DNA from: Bradyrhizobium sp. 186
GTDB lineage: Bacteria > Pseudomonadota > Alphaproteobacteria > Rhizobiales > Xanthobacteraceae
NCBI RefSeq assembly: GCF_023101685.1
Contig: NZ_CP082164.1
Span: forward strand, 10,261,001 to 10,325,000
Direction of reading: 5' to 3'
DNA: 64,000 nt
Shown piece after piece: positions 39,349 through 48,149 of the stretch (within the stretch, counting starts at the first letter, position 1; the number at the start of each line of letters is the position of its first letter). The notes beneath the pieces were generated by a model. The model had not been told where the DNA came from and searched no databases. It saw nothing but the letters and a program-made list of their open reading frames with translations. The translations under genes were made by a program, and so were the position numbers.

Positions 39349-39931
39349 CCGCTCCTCCCTCCAGATCCATGTTCTTCAGCAGGAAGCGCTGCTTTTCCGA
39401 GGACGCCGCGCTCACTGGAAAATACCGGCCCAGCAACGCGATGGCTTCGTCTGCTCCCGAGATTCCAACCACTTTCATCAAATTCAAGATATCCAGCCGC
39501 TCGGTCTCGCCGCGAACGGGATCAGTGACCCGAAATGCCTTCAATTTCAACGCCAGCAAATATGCGGCGGAGGGCACCGAGACCTCAAGCCCCGGCGTCG
39601 TTCCGTCGCGCGGGAAGGTCCCAAATTCCAGATGGTCGGCAGCACGGTCTGCGAGCGGGCTGAGATGAAAGGCGACCTGGTCGTTGAACCAGTTGAGGTC
39701 CCAACCATTCCTTGCAGCGATGTCCGTTGTCGCGCTCTCGAGCCAATCCGGCAGCGGGTGCTCAAGCTTCGAGACGTCAACATCCTCGGTCGCAAAGCGG
39801 AAATTGCTGGCGAGCATGAGGGCGGAGCCGCCATAGACCGCAATCTGAAGCTTGGCTCCCGCATCGGCCGCAGCCCGGCCGATGGAGTCGAAAGCATCCA
39901 GCAGAGCGTCGCGGTCAAAGCCTGCGCTCAT
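39326..39931 (-). CDS. DUF6036/AbiEii-like nucleotidyltransferase
   Basis: A 201-residue protein with the minimal nucleotidyltransferase motif GGSALMLA, ten residues later TEDVDV (GGS-x-D-x-D, residues about 34-53). Downstream are VPSAAYLLALKLKAFR and RLDILNLMKVVG, as in AbiEii/DUF6036 proteins. Such enzymes transfer nucleotides to RNA or protein in toxin-antitoxin and phage-abortive systems. Its ATG is ten bases after the aroA stop, and the GAGG ribosome site overlaps that stop. It is thus embedded in the aroA-cmk-rpsA transcription unit. Its activity and target are unknown. Confidence 0.8.
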   Translation of the reverse strand: MSAGFDRDALLDAFDSIGRAAADAGAKLQIAVYGGSALMLASNFRFATEDVDVSKLEHPLPDWLESATTDIAARNGWDLNWFNDQVAFHLSPLADRAADHLEFGTFPRDGTTPGLEVSVPSAAYLLALKLKAFRVTDPVRGETERLDILNLMKVVGISGADEAIALLGRYFPVSAASSEKQRFLLKNMDLEGGADAPEYPR

Positions 39932-39941
39932 GGCGGCGGCC

Positions 39942-41279
39942 TCATGAAAACTCGGCCCCCAGCGAACGCATCATCGGAATGAAATCCGGAAAACTGGTGG
40001 CGATGAAGGCGGTGTCGTCGACGGTTACCGGCTGATCGGACGCGCAGCCCATCACCAGCGCCGACATCGCGATACGGTGATCCATGTGGGTGGCGACGAG
40101 GCCGCCGCCGGGGACGTGGCCGCGGCCTTCGACGATCAGATCGTCGCCGGAGACCTCCACCTTCACGCCGTTGACGCGCAGCATGTCGGCGGTAGCTTCG
40201 AGCCGGTCGGATTCCTTGACGCGCAGTTCCTGCAGGCCGCGCATGATGGTGGTGCCTTCGGCAAAGGAGGCCGCCACCGCCAGCACCAGATATTCGTCGA
40301 TCATCGAGGGTGCGCGCTCCGGCGGGACCTCGACGCCGCGCAGCTTCGAGGCGCGGACGCGCAGCTGCGCCATCGGCTCGCCGGCATCGCCGCGAACTTC
40401 GCTTTCCTCGATCGAGGCGCCCATTTCGCGCAGCGTGGTGAACAGGCCGGTCCGCAGTGGATTGGTCATGACGTCGGACAAGACGACATCGGAGCCTTCG
40501 ACGATCAGGGCTGCGACGATCGGAAACGCCGCCGAGGACGGATCGGCAGGCACCACGACGGTGGCGCCATGCAATTCAGGCTGACCGACCAGCGCGATGC
40601 GGCGGCCGTGAGCACCTTCGATCGTCGAGGTGATGTCGGCGCCGAAATGCTTCAACATCAATTCGGTATGGTCGCGGCTGGCTTCGGTCTCGATCACGGT
40701 CGTGGTGCCCGGCGCGGCCAGACCCGCCAGCAGCACGGCCGATTTGATCTGCGCCGAGGCGACCGGGGTCTTGTAGATGATCGGCAGCGGATCGCGCGCG
40801 CCCTGGACGGTCAGCGGCAGACGGCCGCCCTCACCTTCGGAAACGACCTTGGCGCCCATTTTTTCGAGCGGATCCAGGATCCGGCGCATGGGACGGGTGC
40901 GGAGCGAGGCATCACCGTCGAAAACCGCCGAAATCGGGCAGCCGGCAACGGCGCCCATGACCAATCGGCAGCCTGTGCCGGAGTTGCCGAAATCCAGCGG
41001 CGCCTTGGGCTCTGCAAAGCCAGCCACCCCGACGCCGCGCACGGACCAGGCGAAATCGCCGGTGCGCTCGACCCTAGCGCCCAGAGCCTGCATGGATTTG
41101 GCGGTGTTCAGGACGTCCTCGCCCTCCAGCAGGCCAGAAATCCGGGTCTCGCCAACCGCAAGCGCACCCAGGATGAGGGCGCGATGGGAGATCGACTTGT
41201 CCCCGGGCACCCGTACTTTCCCGGTCAGGGGACCGCTGGCGCGAGACTGGAGTGGCCTCGGTTGGTCGGAATGGGTCAA
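39942..41279 (-). CDS. aroA: 3-phosphoshikimate 1-carboxyvinyltransferase (EPSP synthase)
   Basis: A 445-residue EPSP synthase, making EPSP from shikimate-3-phosphate and PEP. Landmarks: [59 protein letters not shown] and [12 protein letters not shown]. Overall it resembles the class II (CP4-like) enzymes, but where CP4 has Ala in GNAATG this has Gly (GNSGTG). The start is a TTG with AAGGA seven bases upstream. It heads the unit continuing with the nucleotidyltransferase pair, cmk and rpsA, and is divergent from the TIGR02300 gene. Confidence 0.97.
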   Translation of the reverse strand: MTHSDQPRPLQSRASGPLTGKVRVPGDKSISHRALILGALAVGETRISGLLEGEDVLNTAKSMQALGARVERTGDFAWSVRGVGVAGFAEPKAPLDFGNSGTGCRLVMGAVAGCPISAVFDGDASLRTRPMRRILDPLEKMGAKVVSEGEGGRLPLTVQGARDPLPIIYKTPVASAQIKSAVLLAGLAAPGTTTVIETEASRDHTELMLKHFGADITSTIEGAHGRRIALVGQPELHGATVVVPADPSSAAFPIVAALIVEGSDVVLSDVMTNPLRTGLFTTLREMGASIEESEVRGDAGEPMAQLRVRASKLRGVEVPPERAPSMIDEYLVLAVAASFAEGTTIMRGLQELRVKESDRLEATADMLRVNGVKVEVSGDDLIVEGRGHVPGGGLVATHMDHRIAMSALVMGCASDQPVTVDDTAFIATSFPDFIPMMRSLGAEFS

Positions 41280-41439
41280 GATTGTGTCCTTAGATGCGCC
41301 TCAGAGGCTGGGGCGCAGGTACCATATGGTCTGTGCCCCGTCACCGGCATGTCGTTCTCCCGTAATGCGCTATTGACAGCGGGCCGCCAACTAGCCAAGT
41401 GAAACACCGCTTTTCAGACATTCCCAGGATTCCTCTGCC

Positions 41440-41850
41440 GTGGCCAAGTCCGAACTCGGAACCAAACGCATTTGCCCGACTACGGGTAAGAAGTTCTACG
41501 ATCTCAACAAGACCCCAGTGATCTCGCCCTATACCGGCGAGGTGGTGCCGATTGCGCCGGTGGCACCGGCCCGCGCGGCGCGCGGCGCCGAGCCGCGGCA
41601 CGCCCCGGCCCAGGACACCACGCCGGAGCCGGCGGAAGCCGAAGAGACGGTGTCGCTCGAGGAGGCCGATGCCGAGGAGAACACCGGCAAGGTCAAGGCC
41701 GTCGTGCCCGAATCGGAAGACGATATCGAGGCCGACGAGACCATCGATGACGACGATGACGATGATTCGACGTTCATTGCCGACGACGAAGAGGGCGATG
41801 AGGACGTGACCGACATCATTGGTGATGTCGGAGGTGATGAAGAGACTTGA
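41440..41850 (+). CDS. TIGR02300 (FYDLN acid) family protein
   Basis: A 136-residue protein. The conserved N-terminus ELGTKRICPTTGKKFYDLN with ISPYTGEVVP defines TIGR02300. The C-terminal two thirds are extremely acidic, including a run of seven aspartates near residue 105, and are probably disordered. The CP..G..FYDLN segment resembles half of a zinc-ribbon. Function unknown; the family is alphaproteobacterial. The start is GTG. It is followed by a hairpin and tRNA-Ala on the same strand. Confidence 0.9.
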   Translation: MAKSELGTKRICPTTGKKFYDLNKTPVISPYTGEVVPIAPVAPARAARGAEPRHAPAQDTTPEPAEAEETVSLEEADAEENTGKVKAVVPESEDDIEADETIDDDDDDDSTFIADDEEGDEDVTDIIGDVGGDEET

Positions 41851-41856
41851 GATAAT

Positions 41857-41880
41857 CCCAGAACTGTGGTTCTGGGTCTC
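41857..41880 (+). terminator. Hairpin after the TIGR02300 gene
   Basis: Eight-base stem CCCAGAAC/GTTCTGGG with a TGTG loop, followed by TCTC rather than a T-run. It may be a terminator or an RNA-processing signal before the tRNA. Confidence 0.45.
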
Positions 41881-41916
41881 TCCCGGCGCGTCGCCCACGG
41901 CGCGTCGGACGGTTAA

Positions 41917-41989
<73 letters not shown>

Positions 41990-41992
<3 letters not shown>

Positions 41993-42115
41993 CGCTTCGC
42001 CCCTCGGGCTACGCGTGGCGCAGCCGCGCAGAGCCCGAGGGGCAAAGCGTGGTGTCCGGCGAAGCCCGTAGGGCGAAGGCGGACCGATGAGGCCCGCAGG
42101 GCGGAGGCGGGCTGC
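41990..42115. repeat. Composite palindrome fused to the tRNA 3' end, family K
   Basis: CCACCACGCTTCGCCCCTCG (from inside the tRNA CCA) pairs with CGAGGGGCAAAGCGTGGTG at about 42036-42054. Two further GC stems (GTCCGGCGAAGCCCG and GCCCGCAGGGCGGAGGCGGG) follow. It may serve as terminator and 3' leader for tRNA processing. Confidence 0.75.
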
Positions 42116-42126
42116 GACGAAATCCC

Positions 42127-42588
42127 CTACTCCCCGATCACCGCATTGAGCCGGTCGCGCAGCGCGACGATCTCGTCCTTCATTGCGACCAGTTCCGATA
42201 CCGAGCAGTCCGATGCCGCCAGGATCGACTGCGGCACCGCGCGCGCCTTTTCCTTCAGCGCGTGACCCTGCGGGGTCAGCGCAATCAACACCTGACGCTC
42301 GTCCTCGCTCGAGCGCGTGCGCTTGACCAGATGGGCGGCCTCGAGCCGCTTGAGCAGGGGTGTCAATGTCCCCGAATCCAGGAACAGCCTCTCCCCGATG
42401 TCCTTGACCGGCACGTCGTCGCGCTCCCACAGCACCAGCATCGCCAGATATTGCGGATAGGTCAGGCCGAGCCGGTCCAGCAGCGGCTTGTAGACGCGGT
42501 TGAAGGCGTGCGTGGCCGAATAGACCGCGAAGCAGATCTGGTTGTCGAGCCGCAGCGGCGCATCCGCCGCCGATTGTTTCCGTGCCAT
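42127..42588 (-). CDS. ohrR: MarR-family organic hydroperoxide sensor OhrR
   Basis: A 153-residue MarR repressor of the OhrR branch. The sensing cysteine is Cys19 in [31 protein letters not shown], the recognition region [18 protein letters not shown] and the wing [13 protein letters not shown] follow. Oxidation of the Cys by organic peroxide releases DNA. It is divergent from ohr, and three ATTG-N4-CAAT repeats lie between them. The ATG was placed at MARKQSAAD; the longer frame would cover the operators. Confidence 0.93.
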   Translation of the reverse strand: MARKQSAADAPLRLDNQICFAVYSATHAFNRVYKPLLDRLGLTYPQYLAMLVLWERDDVPVKDIGERLFLDSGTLTPLLKRLEAAHLVKRTRSSEDERQVLIALTPQGHALKEKARAVPQSILAASDCSVSELVAMKDEIVALRDRLNAVIGE

Positions 42589-42642
42589 GTTCAATCCCAC
42601 GAGATTCTTCACGTCATTCTGGGACCTGGCGGCCGCGTATTC

Positions 42643-42706
42643 AATTGCGAACAATTAAATGTGAGGCATCGCAATTTCAATTGCGCACAATCTAATTGTT
42701 TGCAAT
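42643..42706. promoter_or_regulatory. Candidate OhrR operators between ohrR and ohr
   Basis: Three inverted repeats of the form ATTG-N4-CAAT: 42644-42655, 42680-42691 and 42695-42706. The last two are 15 bases apart, and a GCAAT-TTCA-ATTGC palindrome overlaps them at 42671-42684. The sites are AT-rich in a GC-rich genome and resemble known OhrR boxes (TACAATT-like arms). They would let OhrR shut off ohr and itself. Confidence 0.65.
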
Positions 42707-42744
42707 ACATACCGTACCCCATCCGGAAACCCGAGGAGACGAAA

Positions 42745-43170
42745 ATGTCCGTGAATGTCCTCTACAAGACCAGCGCAAAAGCCACCGGCGGCCGCGACGG
42801 CCATGCTGCAACCCTCGACGGCGCGCTCGACGTCAAGCTCACCACGCCGAAGGAGCTCGGCGGCGGCGGCGGCGAAGGCAACAATCCCGAGCAGCTGTTT
42901 GCGGCCGGCTATGCCGCCTGCTTCATCGGCGCGATGAAGTTCGTGGCCTCGCAAGGCGGGGCCAAGGTCCCGGCTGACGCCTCCGTCACTTCGACCGTCG
43001 GCATCGGCCCGCGCGCGGCAGGCGGGTTCGGCCTCGATATCGATCTTGCCGTCTCGCTACCGGGCCTTGCCCGTGCCGAAGCGGAGGCGCTGGTCGAGAA
43101 GGCTCACCAGGTGTGCCCGTATTCCAACGCCACCCGCGGCAACGTCGACGTCCGCCTGACGGTCGTCTGA
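42745..43170 (+). CDS. ohr: Organic hydroperoxide resistance protein Ohr
   Basis: A 141-residue OsmC/Ohr peroxidase that reduces organic and lipid hydroperoxides with lipoyl reductants. The catalytic cysteines are Cys59 ([12 protein letters not shown]) and Cys124 ([12 protein letters not shown]), with [10 protein letters not shown] preceding the first. GAGGAG lies six bases before the ATG. It is divergent from ohrR and probably repressed by it. Intact. Confidence 0.96.
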   Translation: MSVNVLYKTSAKATGGRDGHAATLDGALDVKLTTPKELGGGGGEGNNPEQLFAAGYAACFIGAMKFVASQGGAKVPADASVTSTVGIGPRAAGGFGLDIDLAVSLPGLARAEAEALVEKAHQVCPYSNATRGNVDVRLTVV

Positions 43171-43184
43171 CCGTCAAGCGGATC

Positions 43185-43214
43185 AGCTGGCCCGAGATCC
43201 CGCTCGGGCCGGCT
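43185..43214 (+). terminator. Stem-loop downstream of ohr
   Basis: AGCTGGCCCGAG and CTCGGGCCGGCT form a 12-base stem (one U-G pair) with a six-base loop, 14 bases after the ohr stop. No T-run follows, so termination is likely but not certain. Confidence 0.5.
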
Positions 43215-43345
43215 ATTCCGATTGATTTGCCACGCCGCGGGATGCGGCGCGCGCCCCGCATGACGCCCCACGCAACAAGCCATTGCTGGCGTGGACGAAC
43301 CTCGCTAGGCCTGTGGTCGACGATCGACACAGGGGAAGCGAAGGC

Positions 43346-44551
43346 ATGAGTTCTGAAGCCGCCACAAGCGCAATGAGCGGACTGCGCGTCATCGATCTCA
43401 CGCGCGTGCTCGGCGGCCCTTACTGCACGCAAATTCTCGCCGACCACGGCGCCGACGTGATCAAGGTCGAGCCGCCGGCGGGCGACGAGGTGCGCGACTG
43501 GGGCCCTCCCTTCCACGAGGAAGACGCGGCCTATTTCGTCGGCATCAACCGCAACAAGCGTTCGATCGGCCTCGACCTCGCCTCCGAGGGCGGCCGCATT
43601 GTGCTGCTGAAGATGCTGGAGACGGCCGACGTCCTGATCGAGAATTTCAAGCCCGGTACGCTGGAGAAATGGGGCATCGGCAACGAGGTGCTGCGCGAAA
43701 AATTTCCGCGCCTCGTGCATTGCCGGATCTGCGGCTTCGGCGCCGACGGCCCGCGCGGCGGCAATCCCGGCTATGACGCCATCATCCAGGCCATGACCGG
43801 CATGATCGCGGCGACCGGTTCGCCCGAGAGCGGCCCGATGCGGATCGGCGTGCCGCTGGTCGACATCACCACCGGCCTCTATGCGGCGATCGGCATCTTG
43901 ATGGCGCTGTCGGAGCGGCAGCGCTCGGGCCAGGGCCAGTTCCTGGAGACGACGCTGTACGAGACCGGCCTTGCCATCATGCATCCGCACACCGCGAATT
44001 ATTTCATGCATGGCAAGCCGCCTGGCCTGACTGGCAACGAGCATCCCAATCTCGTGCCCTATGCGATCTTCCCGACCAAGACTGACAACATCTTCATCGG
44101 CGTCGGCAATGACGGCACCTTCCGCAAGCTCGCCAAGGAGATCGGCAAGCCCGAGCTAGGTACTGATCCGCGCTTTGCCCGCAACAAGGACCGCATCGCC
44201 AATCGCGAGGCGCTGCGCGCCGAGCTCGCCGCCGTGTTCAGCCAGCACGAGGCCGAGCCGCTGTGCAATCGCCTGCTCGCCGCGGGCCTGCCCGCAGGCC
44301 CCGTGCAGAAGATCGACCAGGCGTTGACCAACCCGCACACCATCCATCGCGGCGACATCATCGAGAAGGATTGGTACAAGGGCGTCGCCTCGCCGATCCG
44401 GCTCGATCGCAGCAAGCCGAGCCTGCGCCGCCTGCCGCCGAAATTCAGCCAGCACGCCGCCGAGGTGCTGGGCGAGTTCGGATACTCAAGGGCCGAGATC
44501 GACGCGATGGTGGAGCAAGGCACGGTCTGCGGGCCCGAGCGCAAGCGCTGA
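43346..44551 (+). CDS. CaiB/BaiF (class III) CoA-transferase
   Basis: A 401-residue CoA-transferase. Landmarks are LRVIDLTRVLGGPYCTQILA, ADVIKVEPPAGDEVRDWG, FGADGPRGGNPGYD and the region VPLVDITTGLYAAIGI with the catalytic Asp. The family moves CoA between organic acids (formyl/oxalyl, carnitine, succinyl/mesaconyl and others) via an aspartyl-CoA thioester. No partner dehydrogenase or hydratase is adjacent, so the substrate is unknown. The start at 43346 begins the family sequence. A palindrome follows. Confidence 0.92.
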   Translation: MSSEAATSAMSGLRVIDLTRVLGGPYCTQILADHGADVIKVEPPAGDEVRDWGPPFHEEDAAYFVGINRNKRSIGLDLASEGGRIVLLKMLETADVLIENFKPGTLEKWGIGNEVLREKFPRLVHCRICGFGADGPRGGNPGYDAIIQAMTGMIAATGSPESGPMRIGVPLVDITTGLYAAIGILMALSERQRSGQGQFLETTLYETGLAIMHPHTANYFMHGKPPGLTGNEHPNLVPYAIFPTKTDNIFIGVGNDGTFRKLAKEIGKPELGTDPRFARNKDRIANREALRAELAAVFSQHEAEPLCNRLLAAGLPAGPVQKIDQALTNPHTIHRGDIIEKDWYKGVASPIRLDRSKPSLRRLPPKFSQHAAEVLGEFGYSRAEIDAMVEQGTVCGPERKR

Positions 44552-44584
44552 GATAGGACAAAGATCGAGCGTCAACGCAGGGGC

Positions 44585-44706
44585 GCTCCCTCTCCCGCCT
44601 GCGGGAGAGGGTCGGGGAGAGGGTGTCTCTGCGATGGGACAAATCCCCAAGCGGAGAGAGCCCTCACCCGGCGCTACGCGCCGGCCTCTCCGGCAAGCGG
44701 GAGAGG
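44585..44706. repeat. Dispersed palindrome, family G
   Basis: CTCCCTCTCCCGCCTGCGG with GAGAGGGTCGGGGAGAGGG on the left; CCCTCACCCGGCGC with GGCAAGCGGGAGAGG on the right. It lies between the CoA-transferase and ugp genes. Confidence 0.8.
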
Positions 44707-44876
44707 CTAATCTGCGGCCGCATCGAATTCCCTGCACACTCCGCTTTCGCGGCAGCGCTGCACTTGTCGCCAATGCTCATGCTGCACCGCGAACGGATGA
44801 GGCTGCCCGCGCCGCCTTCGCCTATTTGACGGCTTCCCTTTTCCAGTGCTTGCCGCTTTCATTTCGGCCGCTTACA

Positions 44877-44894
44877 CAGTCATGTGAACGTCAT
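44877..44894 (+). promoter_or_regulatory. Candidate Pho box upstream of ugpB
   Basis: CAGTCAT-GTGA-ACGTCAT: two GTCAT cores exactly 11 bases apart, matching the alphaproteobacterial consensus CTGTCAT-N4-CTGTCAT at 11 of 14 positions. A further CTTTCAT lies at 44856. It ends 53 bases before the ugpB ATG. ugp operons are PhoB-activated in E. coli and Sinorhizobium. Confidence 0.45.
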
Positions 44895-44947
44895 ATGGCG
44901 CTGCTAGCGCAAGCGATCATTTTTGACGGCCCAAGGGAGGTTTCTAG

Positions 44948-46264
44948 ATGGCTCTTCGACACTTTGGTGCGGCTGCCGCTGTTGCAGCCACGGTTGGTCT
45001 GGGCGCCTCGCCGGCATGGGCCGCGACTGAAATCCAGTGGTGGCACGCGATGACCGGCGCCAACAACGACGTCATCGTCAAGCTCGCCACCGACTTCAAC
45101 GCGGCGCAGACCGACTACAAGGTCATCCCAACCTACAAGGGCAATTACGCCGACACGATGAACGCGGGCATCGCGGCGTTCCGCGCAGGCAACGCTCCGC
45201 ACATCATGCAGGTGTTCGAAGTCGGCACCGCGACCATGATGGCCGCGACCGGCGCGGTGAAGCCCGTCTACAAGCTGATGGCCGAGACCGGCGAGAAGTT
45301 CGATGCCAAGGCCTACCTGCCCGCGATCACCGGCTACTACTCGACCTCGAAGGGCGAGATGCTGTCGTTCCCCTTCAATTCGTCGTCGACCGTGATGTGG
45401 GTCAACCTCGACGAGCTCAAGAAAGCCAATGTCGAGATCCCGAAGACCTGGCCTGAAGTGTTCGAAGCCGGCAAGAAGCTGAAGGCCGCCGGCCACGCCA
45501 CTTGCGGCTTCTCCGGCTCCTGGGTCACCTGGGTCAATCTCGAGCAGCTCTCCGCCTGGCACAACGTGCCGCTCGCCAGCAAGGCCAACGGCCTCGACGG
45601 TTTCGACACCGTGCTGGAGTTCAACGGACCGCTCCAGGTCAAGCATCTCGAGAAGCTGGTCGAGCTGCAGAAGGACAAGACCTACGACTATGCCGGCCGC
45701 ACCAACACCGGCGAAGGCCGCTTCACGTCGGGCGAATGCCCGATCTACCTGACCTCGTCGGCGTTCTTCGGCAACGTCAAGGCGCAGGCCAAGTTCGCCT
45801 TCACCGCCGTGCCGATGCCCTATTACCCGGACGTCAAGGGCGCACCGCAGAACTCGATCATCGGCGGCGCCTCGCTCTGGGTCATGGGCGGCAAGGCGGC
45901 CGACGAATACAAGGGCGTCGCGAAATTCCTGACCTTCCTCTCGGACACCGAACGCCAGGTGTATATTCACAAGGCCTCGGGCTATCTGCCGATCACCAAG
46001 GCGGCCTACGCCAAGGCAAAGGAAGAAGGCTTCTACAAGGACCAGCCTTATCTGGAGACGCCGCTGCTCGAGCTGACCAACAAGGAGCCGACTGAAAACT
46101 CCCGCGGTCTGCGGCTCGGCAACATGGTTCAGCTCCGCGACGTCTGGTCGGAAGAGATCGAGCAGGCGCTCGCCGGCAAGAAGACCGCCAAGCAGGCGCT
46201 GGACGCCGCCGTCGAACGCGGCAACACGATGCTGCGGCAGTTCGAAAAGACCGCCGTGAAGTAA
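44948..46264 (+). CDS. ugpB: Glycerol-3-phosphate-type ABC transporter binding protein UgpB
   Basis: A 438-residue periplasmic binding protein. The signal peptide ends GASPAWAAT (near residue 26). EIQWWHAMTGANNDVIVKLA, landmark EVGTATMMAATGAVKPVY, and the C-terminal SGYLPITKAAY follow E. coli UgpB closely. It captures sn-glycerol-3-phosphate or glycerophosphodiesters and hands them to UgpAE. GGGAGG precedes the ATG. First gene of ugpBAEC, with a candidate Pho box upstream. Confidence 0.95.
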   Translation: MALRHFGAAAAVAATVGLGASPAWAATEIQWWHAMTGANNDVIVKLATDFNAAQTDYKVIPTYKGNYADTMNAGIAAFRAGNAPHIMQVFEVGTATMMAATGAVKPVYKLMAETGEKFDAKAYLPAITGYYSTSKGEMLSFPFNSSSTVMWVNLDELKKANVEIPKTWPEVFEAGKKLKAAGHATCGFSGSWVTWVNLEQLSAWHNVPLASKANGLDGFDTVLEFNGPLQVKHLEKLVELQKDKTYDYAGRTNTGEGRFTSGECPIYLTSSAFFGNVKAQAKFAFTAVPMPYYPDVKGAPQNSIIGGASLWVMGGKAADEYKGVAKFLTFLSDTERQVYIHKASGYLPITKAAYAKAKEEGFYKDQPYLETPLLELTNKEPTENSRGLRLGNMVQLRDVWSEEIEQALAGKKTAKQALDAAVERGNTMLRQFEKTAVK

Positions 46265-46311
46265 GGCGATGAGCGGCAGGCCGCGACCGGCCTGCCGCTT
46301 CTGCTGACATC

Positions 46312-47193
46312 ATGCAAAAGCAAGCCATTTTCCAAGCAAAGCTATTACCCTACGCGCTGGTTGCGCCGCAGCTCGCGGTCGTCCTGATTTTTTTCTACTG
46401 GCCGGCCGCGCAGGCGGTGATTCAATCCTTCCTGCTCCAGGACGCCTTCGGTCTCTCGACGAGCTTCGTCTGGTTCGAGAACTATCTCGATCTGTTCAGG
46501 GACCCCGCCTATTTCGAGGCGATCGTCCGGACGTTCTTCTTCTCGTTCGCCATCGCCGTCTCGTCGCTGTCCTTCGCGCTCTTGCTCGCCGTGATGGCGG
46601 ACAAGCCGCTGCGCGGCTCAATGCTCTACCGCACGCTGCTGATCTGGCCCTATGCGGTCGCGCCGCCCGTGGTCGGCGTGCTCTGGATCTTCATGCTGCA
46701 TCCCTCGCTCGGCGTGCTCTCGCGCTATCTGCGTGCGATGGGCGTCGACTGGAATCCGCTGCTCGACGGCAACCAGGCCGCGTCGCTGATCATCCTCGCC
46801 GCCGCCTGGAAGCAGATCTCCTATAATTTCCTGTTCTTCCTCGCCGGCCTGCAAGCCATCCCGAAGAGCGTGTTCGAGGCCGCCGCGATCGACGGCGCGC
46901 GCCCGATGCGTCGGTTCTGGACCGTGACCTTCCCGCTGCTGTCGCCGACCATCTTCTTCCTGCTGGTCGTCAACATCGTCTACGCCTTCTTCGACACCTT
47001 CGGCATCATCGACACCATGACTCGCGGCGGGCCCGGGACATCGACGGTCACGCTGGTCTACAAGGTCTATTCCGACGGCCTGCTCGGCGGCAATCTCGGC
47101 AGCTCCGCGGCGCAATCGGTGATCCTGATGGTCATGGTTATCGTGCTGACGGGAATCCAGTTCCGCTTCGTCGAACGCAAGGTGACCTACTGA
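46312..47193 (+). CDS. ugpA: Glycerol-3-phosphate ABC transporter permease UgpA
   Basis: A 293-residue inner-membrane permease with six helices and the binding-protein-dependent EAA loop ([20 protein letters not shown], near residue 190). It pairs with UgpE to form the channel. The stop TGA overlaps the ugpE ATG (TGATG), so translation is coupled. The start follows ugpB by 47 bases without a strong ribosome site. Confidence 0.95.
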   Translation: MQKQAIFQAKLLPYALVAPQLAVVLIFFYWPAAQAVIQSFLLQDAFGLSTSFVWFENYLDLFRDPAYFEAIVRTFFFSFAIAVSSLSFALLLAVMADKPLRGSMLYRTLLIWPYAVAPPVVGVLWIFMLHPSLGVLSRYLRAMGVDWNPLLDGNQAASLIILAAAWKQISYNFLFFLAGLQAIPKSVFEAAAIDGARPMRRFWTVTFPLLSPTIFFLLVVNIVYAFFDTFGIIDTMTRGGPGTSTVTLVYKVYSDGLLGGNLGSSAAQSVILMVMVIVLTGIQFRFVERKVTY

Positions 47194-48041
47194 TGGTCGA
47201 GGAAGAGGGCTCTCGGCGCTATGTCGCCCACATCATCCTGTGGATCGGGATCGCAATCGTCGCCTTTCCGGTCTACATCGCGATCATTGCCTCGACCCAG
47301 GACAACGCGCTGATCGCCAACGGGCAGATGTCGCTGTTGCCGGGCGGCCATTTCTTCGAGGTCTACTACCAGACCATCTTCGTCGGCACGAGCGGCTCGA
47401 CCCGCGAGCCCGTCGGCAACATGATGCTGAACTCGCTGGTGATGGCGCTCTTGATCGCGGTCGGCAAGATCGCGATCTCGATCATCTCGGCCTATGCCAT
47501 CGTCTATTTCCGCTTTCCGTTCCGGATGCCGATCTTCTGGATCATCTTCATCACGCTGATGCTGCCGGTCGAGGTCCGCATCTATCCGACGTACAAGATC
47601 GTCGCCGATTTGCACATGCTCGACAGCTATGCGGGCCTGTCGCTGCCGCTGATCGCGTCGGCCACTGCGACGCTGCTGTTCCGCCAGTTCTTCATGACCG
47701 TGCCGGATGAGCTTCTCGAAGCCTCGCGTATCGACGGCGCCGGTCCCTTCCGCTTCTTCTGGGATACGCTGCTGCCGCTGTCGCGCACCAACATGGCGGC
47801 GCTGTTCGTGATCCTCTTCATTCTCGGCTGGAATCAGTATCTCTGGCCGTTGCTGATCACCACCCGTGACGACATGCAGACCATCCAGGTCGGCATCCGC
47901 AAGATGATCACCACCACCGATGCGCTGACCGAATGGCCGGTCGTGATGGCGACCGCCGTGCTGGCGATGCTGCCTCCGGTGTTCGTCGTCGTCGCCATGC
48001 AGAAACTGTTCGTGCGCGGACTGGTCGAGACGGAAAAGTGA
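47193..48041 (+). CDS. ugpE: Glycerol-3-phosphate ABC transporter permease UgpE
   Basis: A 282-residue permease with six helices. The EAA loop reads EASRIDGAGPFRFFWDTLLP near residue 178. The conserved end MQKLFVRGLVETEK matches UgpE (QRRFVRGLTETEK-like). It forms the heteromeric channel with UgpA. It starts inside the ugpA stop. A palindrome of about 100 bases separates it from ugpC. Confidence 0.95.
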   Translation: MVEEEGSRRYVAHIILWIGIAIVAFPVYIAIIASTQDNALIANGQMSLLPGGHFFEVYYQTIFVGTSGSTREPVGNMMLNSLVMALLIAVGKIAISIISAYAIVYFRFPFRMPIFWIIFITLMLPVEVRIYPTYKIVADLHMLDSYAGLSLPLIASATATLLFRQFFMTVPDELLEASRIDGAGPFRFFWDTLLPLSRTNMAALFVILFILGWNQYLWPLLITTRDDMQTIQVGIRKMITTTDALTEWPVVMATAVLAMLPPVFVVVAMQKLFVRGLVETEK

Positions 48042-48042
48042 A

Positions 48043-48140
48043 GATGGCGAATAGCGAATGGCGAGTAGCGAATGGGGTCGCTGCATCTGCCTTGCGTCCC
48101 AACCAATCCCCATTCGCCATTCCCTACTCGCTATTCGCCG
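48043..48140. repeat. Dispersed palindrome, family H, inside the ugp operon
   Basis: GGCGAATAGCGAATGGCGAG and TAGCGAATGGGG pair with CCCCATTCGCCATTCCCTA and CTCGCTATTCGCC. It fills the gap between ugpE and ugpC almost exactly and leaves ugpC with no good ribosome-binding site. Confidence 0.85.
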
Positions 48141-48149
48141 GTGCAACCC

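Noticed and set aside
39942..41279. A glyphosate-tolerant CP4-type aroA
   Set aside because: The alanine responsible in CP4 is glycine here, so tolerance is not predicted.
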